This document shows positions 38,701 to 42,880 of a DNA stretch of 64,000 nt, piece after piece. Under the pieces are notes generated by a model that saw nothing but the letters and a program-made list of their open reading frames with translations, made no database searches and was not told where the DNA came from. The stretch spans positions 4,464,001 through 4,528,000 of the forward strand of contig NC_052107.1 in the NCBI RefSeq assembly GCF_012273895.1, given 5' to 3'. Source of the DNA: Zerene cesonia (Eukaryota; Arthropoda; Insecta; Lepidoptera; Pieridae). Each line of letters opens with the position of its first letter. The first letter of the stretch is position 1. Position numbers and translations under genes: made by a program.

Positions 38701-41403
38701 GCTGTCGCGCATGCGCGCCACGTCGCCGTACGGCTGCCTCGCCGGCTGGCGGCTGCTCGGCTGCATCGTGAAGGTGGGCGACGACCTGCGCCAGGAGATG
38801 CTGGCGGCGCAGCTGCTGCGCCGCCTGCAGGCCGTGTGGGAGCTGGAGCGCGTGCCGCTCGCGCTGCGCCCCTACGAGATCATATGCCTGGACCGCGAGT
38901 CGGGCCTCATACAGCCGGTGAGTGCGTGCGGCGCGACGTGTACGTGCACGTGCACGTTATGATTATATAAGCGCTCGTGGCAGCTTCCCTAAAGCGACTC
39001 GACGGAACACAGTGGGCTTTAGTGGGTAGGAATCCGATCCGAGGACGTGGGTATATGCAAGATTTCCCCACAAAAAGGGACTAAGGTGTCTGTTAAAACC
39101 TTGTAAAAATCAGAAGGGGGGAGGGGCAGTTTCTTAGCATAGGTGTGATATTGAAGTTGCACTCCCGCCTTATAAAAATAATTTTGAATGGTTATGAATT
39201 CATGTAAATTAATGTTTTCTATATTGTCTACAATTGGTGGGGCACTATTTAATACACATTACATAAGTCTTGTGAAGGCTGTCTGTACTCCAACCTTATG
39301 AGGTCATATTATGCATAGGCTCGAGTCTTCAGTGACTAGTGTTGAAGTAATCAATTATTTAATGTATAGAAAGTTGTTGGTTGGTGTTGGTCTCTTGTAA
39401 GTTAAATTCACTTTCGACTAGCAATGTCCAGTTTTATATAACCAATGAGTCTTTATAAATAGGTATCTTCTCCATATACATATAATAAATATGTTACTTT
39501 GAGGGTCATGTGGAGGTTGTTGGTAAGTCGAAATTTGACTTAATTTCTTTGTTTGTACGCCCCGCTTCAAAGGTCACATTTCGAAATATGGTGGGAAAAT
39601 ATATGGGCTGATGATGATGATGATGATGATCCTTATTTTTACTTTCAACAAAACGATCGTCTATAACATAGCGCGCTCAACACAGGTGCTGAACTCGGTG
39701 TCGCTGCACCAGATCAAGAAGCAGTCGGGCAAGTCGCTGCGCGCGTGGCTGGAGCTGGAGCACGGGCCGGCCACGAGCGAGGGCTTCCTGCGCGCGCAGC
39801 GCAACTTCGTGCACTCCGCCGCCGCCTACGCGCTCACCAGCTACCTGCTGCAGCTGAAGGACAGGTGCGTGAGTACAGCAATGGGAGTGGGGGTGGGGGT
39901 GGTTAGTGGGGTTATGGATCCGTTTTCTTTTCTTCATCCTTCTCAGTATATACATTCTTACATTGTTTCGTCGTCCAATTGTCCTTATCCCTTACCCTCT
40001 TAAAAGCGGTCAGTNNNNNNNNNNTCTTTTCTTCATCATTCCCAGTACATACATTCTTATATTATTTCCAATCGTCCTTATCCCTTACCCTCTTAAAAGC
40101 GGTCAGTGCATTCGCGTAGGCTTCGTCTTACCTCCTCAGACCGCCCATGAACATTCGCCTAGGTCTGCGAATGTTCACGGTGGTGAACGCTTACCAACAA
40201 GTAAACCAGTAGTTCAGTTCTCCGCTATGATATAAAAAAAGTGGGGGTGGATGGGGATATTGTTTACATAACTCAAAATATACTGAAAACAGATGATTTT
40301 ACCTAATATGCATTTATTCCCTTATTATAATCTTGTCGCTTGTTCCCTTATTATAAGCATGTCGGAAATACTAAACTATTTTCCTGTGCTTAGTTTTAGC
40401 AACTCTATTACAATTCATTATTGGTTATAAGTACAAGGCATCTAGCTTTGTATTGTTTATTTGGATATTGATGCACCAGTTAAAGTATTTAATTAATGTA
40501 TAATATAAAATGTTAAATATTAATTAATAAAATGATGACACTACTAGACGCTCGTTCCGGCTCCGCCCGGATGTCAAGATTTCTGTTCCCCAAGTTTAAT
40601 AGGGATAAAAAAGTATTCCGTCGCTCCAGTCAGATCATACCCAGTCTGTATACCAAAATTTCAACAAAATCCGTAGAGTAGTTTCAGTGTGATTGACGGA
40701 CAAACATTCAAACAAACATCTATAATATTAGTATGATTTTCTGTATTACAGGCATAATGGCAACATTTTACTAGACAGCGCGGGACACATCATTCACATC
40801 GATTTTGGATTTATATTTTCGATATCACCGAAGAACTTGGGTTTCGAGAGTTCACCGTTTAAGGTAATCATTTATTCGAAATTCAAAGACCGCACTTTTA
40901 TGTATGTTGTTATTTAATCAATTCTATTGTTGTGCACTTTTTGTATGGAATAATTAAATTGATAAATTTGATAACTCGATTAACCGATGTTCATTTTCTA
41001 ACTGGATAGATTTAATATATGGAATATGATTTTTTGCTATATATTAACCATCCTACCGCCATACCTAATGTATGAAATTTTACTATGGTTGTTATCTATG
41101 ATACTATAGTTATTTTTACTGATTTTCTTCTATACTAGCTGTGACCTGCGGTTGAAACCGCGTAAGTCCGTATCCCGTAGGAATATCGGTATAAAAAGTG
41201 CCTATGTGTTATTTCAGTTGTCCAGCTATCTACAAAGCAAAATAGTATTATTATTCACCAATAGATGTCAGGATAAAAAAACACGAATAGAACACGAATA
41301 TGACATTTTCTAAAAAAAATTCCTAGCTAGATCGATTTATCGCCCCCGAAACCCCCTATATACTAAATTTCATGAAAATCGTTCGAGCCGATTCCGAGAT
41401 TAC

Positions 41404-41456
<53 letters not shown>

Positions 41457-42597
41457 AGAATTGCTCGTTTAAAGGTATAAGATTAATGAGTAATAAATGT
41501 CGCAGCTGACCAACGAGTTCGTGGAAGTAATGGACGGCGAGAATTCCGATATGTTCGCGTATTTCAAGATACTCATATTGCGCGGTCTCATCGCGGCGCG
41601 CAAACACTGCGACCAGATATTGCATCTTGTGGACACCATGCGAATGGGTACGGATTCGATTTCAAAGTTGTTGTAGTTATATACGTATTGGTGTGATGTT
41701 AGCTGGATTGTATACAATCTATATTCTATACATTAAAAGATACGAGAGACCTATAGCATAGATCATCTGTTTTTTAAGGGCTCTGGTCATGATTATGATC
41801 GTTACTTTTGTAGTGTTTAGCGCATTAATATTACAACATAATTATTATTTATTTATTTATTTATTTATTCACACTAAATAGAACTTACTATCATTACAGG
41901 GTATTATCCTAATTTGACAGAGTTCTTTTACAAAAAAACAAACAAAACTAAAATACTATTTCATACAAAAGAAACAAAACTTTGCTTATCATGAGTTGAC
42001 CAACGGACATCTAGTGTTACGAACAAAAAAAATGGGCAATGAAATTGGTTTGATACTCTATTAGCTATCTCTATCAACTATCATACTACGTGGCGGAGCT
42101 TCACTTTTTGCATCATTTAGTACATGTAATAGTATTCTGTATGAATGTATAATGATACATTTACACGCTTGGTATGGCTTGACAAGCGTCCACAAGCTCC
42201 AAGCTTTCACAAACGTTTGGGAATTATTTACACGCTTCCGAGTGCGTTCCTTAGATCTGTGTGAAAAACCGACACTGGCTCGAGCCGAACACCCCATCTA
42301 CACGCTTGTGTGTTGCGAGATTTGGCAAGCGTGTAAACGTACCATAAGAGTGTTAAATGTTTTTTCTTTCTTTCTTTCTTTCTTTCTTTCTTAACAAGGA
42401 ATATTCTGTCGACAGGTGGTCAGCTGGCGTGTCTCCGCAGCAGCAGCGCGGTGTCGTCGTTCCGCGCGCGCTTCCACGTGGGCCGCACGGAGCCGCAGCT
42501 GCGCCAGCTCGTCGACAGACTCGTCAGTGACGCGCTACATTCGCTCTCCACGCGGCTCTATGATAACTATCAGTACTATACTAATGGAATACTGTAG
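2679..42597 (+). CDS. fwd: Phosphatidylinositol 4-kinase beta (PI4KIII-beta), complete ten-exon gene
   Basis: Exons: 2679-2767, 32108-33011, 36868-37068, 37791-38063, 38316-38495, 38684-38917, 39686-39864, 40752-40863, 41506-41647, 42416-42597. All splice sites are GT/AG and the frame is continuous, giving 831 aa (mammalian orthologues about 816). The enzyme phosphorylates phosphatidylinositol to PI4P at the Golgi; Drosophila fwd is needed for spermatocyte cytokinesis with Rab11. Domains: Ser/Pro-rich N terminus 1-155; helical (lipid-kinase-unique) domain about 160-275, containing FESKLFDMSMAISYLFNSKE; linker 332-549; kinase domain about 555-831. Key residues: ATP-site K579 before GDDLRQE (581-587), catalytic loop DRHNGN (686-691), activation-loop DFG (704-706), C-terminal TNGIL. 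Linker segment HTKSEENL near 435-442 resembles the protein kinase D site region of the mammalian enzyme. The kinase looks intact. Exons 3-10 recur inverted at 55528-60766. Confidence 0.96.
4186..4260 (-). other. tRNA-like sequence (SINE head, not a functional tRNA)
   Basis: On the minus strand it folds as a tRNA: a 7- to 9-bp acceptor stem (GATCACG with CGTGATC), A-box-like TGGCCGAGAGG (complement of 4241-4251), a 5-bp anticodon stem and a T-arm with B-box GGTTCGAATCC (complement of 4198-4208). The anticodon loop ACGGTTA has C rather than T at position 33, and the acceptor and D-arm spacing is off. It sits inside a repeated element. This favours a tRNA-derived Pol III promoter over a true tRNA gene. 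Confidence 0.65.
4416..4553. repeat. Perfect 65-bp palindrome arms with 8-nt spacer
   Basis: Bases 4416-4480 are the exact reverse complement of 4489-4553, separated by AAAATTTG. Such a foldback would form a long stable hairpin. It forms one end of the tRNA-containing mobile element. Confidence 0.9.
5283..5375 (+). repeat. Dispersed repeat fragment
   Basis: A GC-richer fragment containing AGTCAAGCACACTTTAGCAC, and then AAGGAACCACAACCC, followed by an A-rich run at 5380-5393. The wording resembles moderately repetitive lepidopteran elements I know. It has no second copy in this window, so the call rests on recognition only. Confidence 0.35.
6931..7095 (-). repeat. Short dispersed repeat (TATAATATTAGTA family)
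   Basis: Begins ACTAGCTTTCCGCC, contains AAAATCGGTTCAGTAGTTAG, and ends TTATAATATTAGTAG. The same arrangement recurs at 9137-9354, 26228-26430 and 30129-30327. The layout matches short non-autonomous or LINE-3'-end repeats that are abundant in Lepidoptera. No coding capacity. Confidence 0.6.
7828..7890 (-). repeat. 3' fragment of the ATG-tailed tRNA SINE
   Basis: A TCATCATC tail followed by GGCCCATCTATGTTCCCACT and CTGGGACACAG matches the tail end of the full SINE at 63070-63404. Only this end is recognisable; after about 7890 the sequence diverges. A short GC-rich stretch follows at 7915-7990. Confidence 0.6.
9137..9354 (+). repeat. Short dispersed repeat (TATAATATTAGTA family)
   Basis: Starts CTACTAATATTATAAATCCG, passes through AAACTACTGAATCGATTGCA and TTTTTATCCCGATGTTCCTA, and ends in a GGCGAAACCCGGAGCGCGG block. 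It is the reverse orientation of the copies at 6931 and 30129 and nearly the same as 26228-26430. Confidence 0.65.
10883..11063 (-). repeat. Dispersed repeat (CCCGGCAAACGCTGTT family)
   Basis: Begins CTAGCTGCACCCGGCAAACG, contains GGTCAAGCCGTTTCGGAGGA, and ends ACGAGAATTTTATATATAAG. A close copy is inserted at 33979-34161 on the left arm only. An inverted related piece lies at 29990-30128. Confidence 0.65.
11698..11786. repeat. Repeat fragment with (GT)n microsatellite
   Basis: CACTAATATTATAAATGCGA opens a truncated copy of the TATAATATTAGTA family. It runs into about 24 uninterrupted GT units from 11739. Confidence 0.75.
12150..12300. other. GC-richer island in intron 1
   Basis: Within very AT-rich intron this block is compositionally distinct (for example TGCGGGAGGGTAGCGTGAAC followed by GTGACGCTGCGACGG). 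No open frame of note is present on either strand. It could be an intronic regulatory element or an old repeat. Nothing in the window decides between these. Confidence 0.25.
13065..13200 (+). repeat. Retroposon-like 3' end with polyadenylation signal
   Basis: An inverted repeat CAGACTCCT / AGGAGTCTG (about 13093-13132) is followed by AATAAATGATTTTTATTTTT and an AT-rich tail. The layout of a short hairpin, AATAAA and tail suggests the 3' end of a retroelement or retroposed transcript. No upstream coding remnant was recognised. Confidence 0.3.
15060..15180 (+). promoter_or_regulatory. Candidate intronic regulatory element (CRE plus TATA-like box)
   Basis: Contains the palindromic cAMP-response-element consensus TGACGTCA (15067-15074), a CACGCC box, and TATATAAT (15147-15154) about 80 bases downstream, in a block less AT-rich than its surroundings. 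No coding exon follows at a useful distance. The match could be chance. Confidence 0.2.
16380..16799 (-). CDS. Unassigned 139-aa ORF in fwd intron 1
   Basis: An ATG-to-stop frame of 139 codons, the longest in the intron outside fwd and unusual for such AT-rich DNA. The product starts MNFTRSRLFFFTSTKEREIK and is basic, with no signal peptide, transmembrane segment or motif I recognise. It has no visible splice partners and no polyadenylation signal was identified. It may be a degraded transposon fragment, a nested lineage-specific gene, or chance. I favour a chance or relic ORF. Confidence 0.2.
   Translation of the reverse strand: MNFTRSRLFFFTSTKEREIKKCYSDKSVIDVIINLLNSVIDHDSKSFVLCKTTVYKIPQNDDWVVKKNKRGYKTNNRVLHQQAITGSDIIEPQYVFEHKQCNFLSGPKNSFLLLRYKAIRRLPLQTMECKKQLARMTTQ
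18800..19015 (+). repeat. Dispersed repeat fragment
   Basis: Starts with a TG-rich stretch then TTGTTCCGGCTATTCCAGAG, followed by CGGAACGGCTGGATCGATTT and a GGGTCTTTCACT block, ending near GAAACCGCGGGACGCA. The order matches degenerate copies of a common lepidopteran repeat. A short relative is at 19100-19145. Confidence 0.4.
21310..21541 (-). repeat. Dispersed repeat (SINE or LINE 3'-end like)
   Basis: Begins ACTAGCTGGTGCCCACAGCT, contains CAGCTCGATCCGTCCAGTGA, and ends in CAGTCAGTCACCTTTGAGTT plus an AT dinucleotide run. This layout is typical of abundant lepidopteran repeats. It abuts a weak minus-strand ORF region at 21731-22072. Confidence 0.5.
21731..22072 (-). pseudogene. Unassigned 113-aa ORF, possible transposon relic
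   Basis: An ATG-to-stop frame on the minus strand. It starts MFANQSRKNNTAILDIETIS, and its C-terminal part contains TASGDFKEGSNSKIVNFLIT. No domain is recognised. It lies next to a dispersed repeat at 21310-21541, so a decayed mobile-element coding piece is the simplest idea. A real exon is not excluded. Confidence 0.15.
24370..25065. repeat. Mosaic dispersed repeat region
   Basis: Opens with AAAAAACCGAAGGAGGTTTC and ends with AACTCGCACTTGGCCGGTTT, both wordings frequent in lepidopteran interspersed elements. Its centre (about 24690-24800) shares the CCTACTAAAAGCCCACTGTA motif in inverted orientation with 38970-39075 and in the same orientation with 58575-58680. Coding capacity is negligible. 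Confidence 0.5.
26228..26430 (+). repeat. Short dispersed repeat (TATAATATTAGTA family)
   Basis: Starts CCTACTAATATTATAAACGC, then CTACTGAACCGATTGCAATG and CATAGGCAACTTTTTATCCC, and ends GGTGAAACCGCGGGGCGAAG. It is a near-full copy, collinear with 9137-9354 and inverted relative to 30129-30327. Confidence 0.7.
29258..29480 (-). repeat. Degenerate short dispersed repeat
   Basis: Starts CTAGCAGTGCCCGCGGCTTC, contains GAAATCTGTCCAGTAGTTTT, and ends in TATTTTTATAATACAC. It has the same head and tail logic as the other short repeats, but is diverged. Confidence 0.5.
29755..30128. repeat. Two partial dispersed repeats
   Basis: 29755-29940 is a degraded copy of the TATAATATTAGTA family (GTGAAAGTTTGTGAGGATGG, then a TTTCACGCGAAAGCACTGAA block). 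29990-30128 is an inverted degraded relative of the 10883/33979 family (GTAAGGCAGAACAGCGTTTT). They are nested beside the better copy at 30129-30327. Confidence 0.5.
30129..30327 (-). repeat. Short dispersed repeat (TATAATATTAGTA family)
   Basis: Begins ACTGCGCCCCGCGGTTTCAC, passes GTTATTCCAGTTGTCGAGCT and TTGCAATCGGTTTAGTAGTG, and ends TTTATAATATTAGTAGGGTA. It is the inverted counterpart of 26228-26430. Confidence 0.7.
30322..30376. repeat. (TAGGA)n tandem tract
   Basis: Five-base TAGGA units repeat irregularly directly after the GTAGG end of the dispersed repeat. The tract probably grew from that repeat's terminal bases. Confidence 0.75.
30853..30941 (-). CDS. Candidate internal exon of an unidentified nested minus-strand gene
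   Basis: On the minus strand an 89-base segment is bounded by acceptor TTTATTTTTAG and donor GTGAGT. One frame is open throughout (29 codons), starting VLSRLEHMFPSNRC and ending TIINGAISIG. Base composition is less AT-rich than the flanks. I recognise no family and find no partner exon with matching phase nearby. An ATG-started frame beginning MPDIVYGYQRRRRHV lies about 0.3 kb upstream (start near 31210) but does not join cleanly. It could be chance. Confidence 0.25.
31690..31952 (+). promoter_or_regulatory. CpG-rich putative internal promoter and 5' UTR for fwd isoform B
   Basis: A CpG-dense block within AT-rich intron (runs such as GCACGGCGTGCGGCGTGCC, and GGCGCGCGCTAG near 31836). It includes a 7-bp hairpin GCGTCCG/CGGACGC at 31765-31781. 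It lies directly upstream of an ATG exon that splices in phase to fwd exon 2. An in-frame TAA at 31944-31946 separates it from the coding start. The promoter role is inferred from position and composition only. Confidence 0.4.
31953..32029 (+). CDS. fwd: fwd alternative first coding exon 1B
   Basis: ATG opens 25 codons plus two bases (AG), starting MVKKIIVVGI and ending FDDKY, followed by donor GTACAA. It has the same end phase and the same terminal AG as exon 1A, so joining to exon 2 at 32108 again gives AGA and keeps the kinase frame (predicted 827 aa). The implied intron, 32030-32107, is only 78 bases but has a good acceptor (TTTTTTGTTTGTAG). No homologue of this N terminus comes to mind, so expression is inferred. 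Confidence 0.55.
32108..33011 (+). CDS. fwd: fwd exon 2: N-terminal region and helical domain
   Basis: Residues 30-331. It begins after TTTGTAG and ends CAG before GTGAGC. The first part is Pro/Ser/Asp-rich and probably disordered, with three basic-Ser motifs (RNRSLD, RSRESLD and, across the junction, RNLSLD). Residues about 160-275 form the PI4KB helical domain, highly conserved (ESKLFDMSMAISYLFNSKE, then DVDFYLPQLATMYIEM). The last 50 residues include a Cys cluster (CLCGEQCSC) that is unlike the mammalian protein as I know it. Confidence 0.93.
33012..36867 (+). other. fwd intron 2
   Basis: AT-rich, 3.9 kb. From 33782 on it is duplicated in inverted form in 60767-64000. It contains the inserted repeat at 33979-34161 and the empty SINE target site TACAAAGAATTT at 34546-34557. 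Small ORFs (for example 36151-36342) are equally intact in both arms but show no coding features. Confidence 0.6.
33979..34161 (-). mobile_element. Left-arm-only insertion of the CCCGGCAAACGCTGTT repeat
   Basis: It starts ACTAGCTGACCCGGCAAACG and ends ACGAGAATTTTATATATTAG, like 10883-11063. The right arm goes straight from the left flank to the right flank (about 63795-63812), so the element is present in one arm only. A clear target-site duplication is not visible. Confidence 0.65.
36868..37068 (+). CDS. fwd: fwd exon 3
   Basis: Residues 332-398, phase 0 at both ends, acceptor ATTACAG and donor GTTAGG. It begins FLTALTNIGRRLASVADKE and contains LPARVWLPLHKKP and AAAVLNSKDK, the conserved block preceding the kinase linker of PI4KB. 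The inverted copy is 60566-60766 with the same amino acids. Confidence 0.93.
37791..38063 (+). CDS. fwd: fwd exon 4: linker
   Basis: Residues 399-489, phase 0. It begins APYIIYVEVLETEG, then a proline-rich low-complexity run (about 415-433) and an HTKSEENL segment near 435-442 that resembles the regulatory phosphosite region of mammalian PI4KB. It ends in an acidic, Cys-rich stretch. It is strikingly GC-rich against AT-rich introns. The inverted copy is 59576-59848. Confidence 0.92.
38316..38495 (+). CDS. fwd: fwd exon 5: linker
   Basis: Residues 490-549, phase 0. It starts with a short repetitive stretch of Gln-Ser and Val units (LSVQSMQSVQSVQSASS), then GEVRRRLVDAT and FKHDPHDPSAVALK, the conserved lead-in to the kinase domain. 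The nucleotide repeat length is the same in the inverted copy 59145-59324. Confidence 0.92.
38684..38917 (+). CDS. fwd: fwd exon 6: kinase N-lobe
   Basis: Residues 550-627, phase 0. It contains SPYGCLAGWRLLGCIVKVGD, followed by DLRQEMLAAQLL; Lys579 is the expected ATP-binding lysine and GDDLRQE is the family signature. It is very GC-rich. The inverted copy is 58724-58957. Confidence 0.95.
38970..39075 (-). repeat. Dispersed repeat fragment in intron 6
   Basis: It shares AGTGGGCTTTAGTGGGTAGG and neighbouring sequence, inverted, with 24690-24800. It is also present in the right arm at about 58575-58680, so this insertion predates separation of the arms. Confidence 0.5.
39686..39864 (+). CDS. 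fwd: fwd exon 7: kinase, start of catalytic loop
   Basis: Residues 628-686 plus two bases of Arg687. It contains SVSLHQIKKQSGKSLRAWLE and RAQRNFVHSAAAYALTSYLL, ending LKD so that the DRHNGN catalytic loop spans the 7/8 junction. Donor GTGCGT. The inverted copy is 57722-57900. Confidence 0.95.
39925..40108 (+). repeat. Unresolved tandem duplication around a 10-N gap in intron 7
   Basis: Two direct copies of an about 85-bp segment flank ten N (40015-40024). Each starts TCTTTTCTTCATC and ends TTAAAAGCGGTCAGT. The first matches the single copy in the right arm (about 57587-57660). The second differs at several positions and lacks a few bases. It is either an assembly seam or a collapsed tandem repeat. 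Confidence 0.75.
40149..40176. repeat. Short perfect hairpin in intron 7
   Basis: GAACATTCGC and its exact reverse complement GCGAATGTTC are separated by 8 bases. The same 10-bp stem is present in the right arm with a rearranged loop (about 57502-57529). It is probably part of a dispersed repeat. Confidence 0.6.
40542..40738 (-). repeat. Dispersed repeat abutting fwd exon 8
   Basis: It starts TACTAGACGCTCGTTCCGGC, contains TCAACAAAATCCGTAGAGTA, and ends ATCTATAATATTAGTATGAT. It ends about 13 bases before the exon 8 start, so the repeat forms the end of intron 7. It is present in both arms (56955-57136). Confidence 0.65.
40752..40863 (+). CDS. fwd: fwd exon 8: catalytic and activation loops
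   Basis: Residues 687-724. It completes DRHNGN (686-691), then HIIHIDFGFIF with the metal-binding DFG at 704-706, ending FESSPFK before GTAATC. All catalytic residues are present. The inverted copy is 56834-56945. Confidence 0.95.
41135..41482. mobile_element. Left-arm-only AT-rich insertion in fwd intron 8
   Basis: It begins with a CTGCGGTTGAAACCGCGTAA repeat head, then a block shared with 46750-47130 (CCAATAGATGTCAGG, then CTAGCTAGATCGATTTATCG), a (TA)n run at 41407-41453, and TTGCTCGTTTAAAGGTATAA. The right arm lacks it (flanks join near 56550-56580). It ends about 25 bases before exon 9. Confidence 0.7.
41506..41647 (+). CDS. fwd: fwd exon 9: kinase C-lobe
   Basis: Residues 725-771 plus one base. 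It begins LTNEFVEVMDGENSDMFAYF and contains LRGLIAARKHCDQILHLVD, matching the PI4KB C-lobe. Acceptor GTCGCAG, donor GTACGG. The inverted copy is 56395-56536. Confidence 0.94.
41846..41876. repeat. (TTTA)n microsatellite in intron 9
   Basis: Seven or so TTTA units. The right arm carries a shorter complementary tract near 56186-56205. Confidence 0.7.
42361..42392. repeat. (CTTT)n microsatellite before fwd exon 10
   Basis: About seven CTTT units end at CTTAAC, a plausible branch point about 22 bases upstream of the exon 10 acceptor GTCGACAG. The complementary GAAA tract on the right arm (about 55734-55766) is slightly longer. Confidence 0.75.
42416..42597 (+). CDS. fwd: fwd exon 10: C terminus
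   Basis: Residues 772-831 and the stop TAG (42595-42597). It begins GGQLACLRSSSAVSSFRARF and ends LYDNYQYYTNGIL, the conserved PI4KB C terminus. Its last bases are related to the tandem repeat that continues into the 3' UTR. The inverted copy is 55528-55709. Confidence 0.94.
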
Positions 42598-42880
42598 CGC
42601 TCGCTCGCTCTACATAGAGACCTGCAGCTAGTATTGTCAGTACTTTATCGAAAGGGTTCTGCAGCCGCGCCCGCCCTCTCTACATAGAGCCTCCTGGCAT
42701 CTAACTAATTCTACTATAAATACCAATAGCATACTTTGGTGCTAGCTCGCTCTACATAGAGACCTGTAGCTGCCATTGCCAGTACTTTATCAAAAGCGTT
42801 CTTAAGCCGCGCATACTCGCTCTACTTCAAAACCCGGTATAATGTTGACAGTCCGTAACTGCTCTACATAGGAAAGCTCT
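42598..42880 (+). repeat. Degenerate about 71/142-bp tandem repeat in fwd 3' UTR
   Basis: The word CTCGCTCTACATAGAG or a variant recurs at about 42605, 42673, 42746 and 42817, about 71 bases apart. Units one and three are most alike (AGACCTGCAGCT / AGACCTGTAGCT, then CAGTACTTTATC). The region around the stop codon is itself related to unit two (ACTATA, AATAGCATACT). The same pattern is present inverted at 55265-55527. Confidence 0.65.

Noticed and set aside
38663..38970. Overlapping ORFs in other frames across fwd exon 6, and similar ones over exons 2, 4, 5 and 7
   Set aside because: GC-rich real exons lack stops in alternative frames; the products are low-complexity shadows of the kinase exons.
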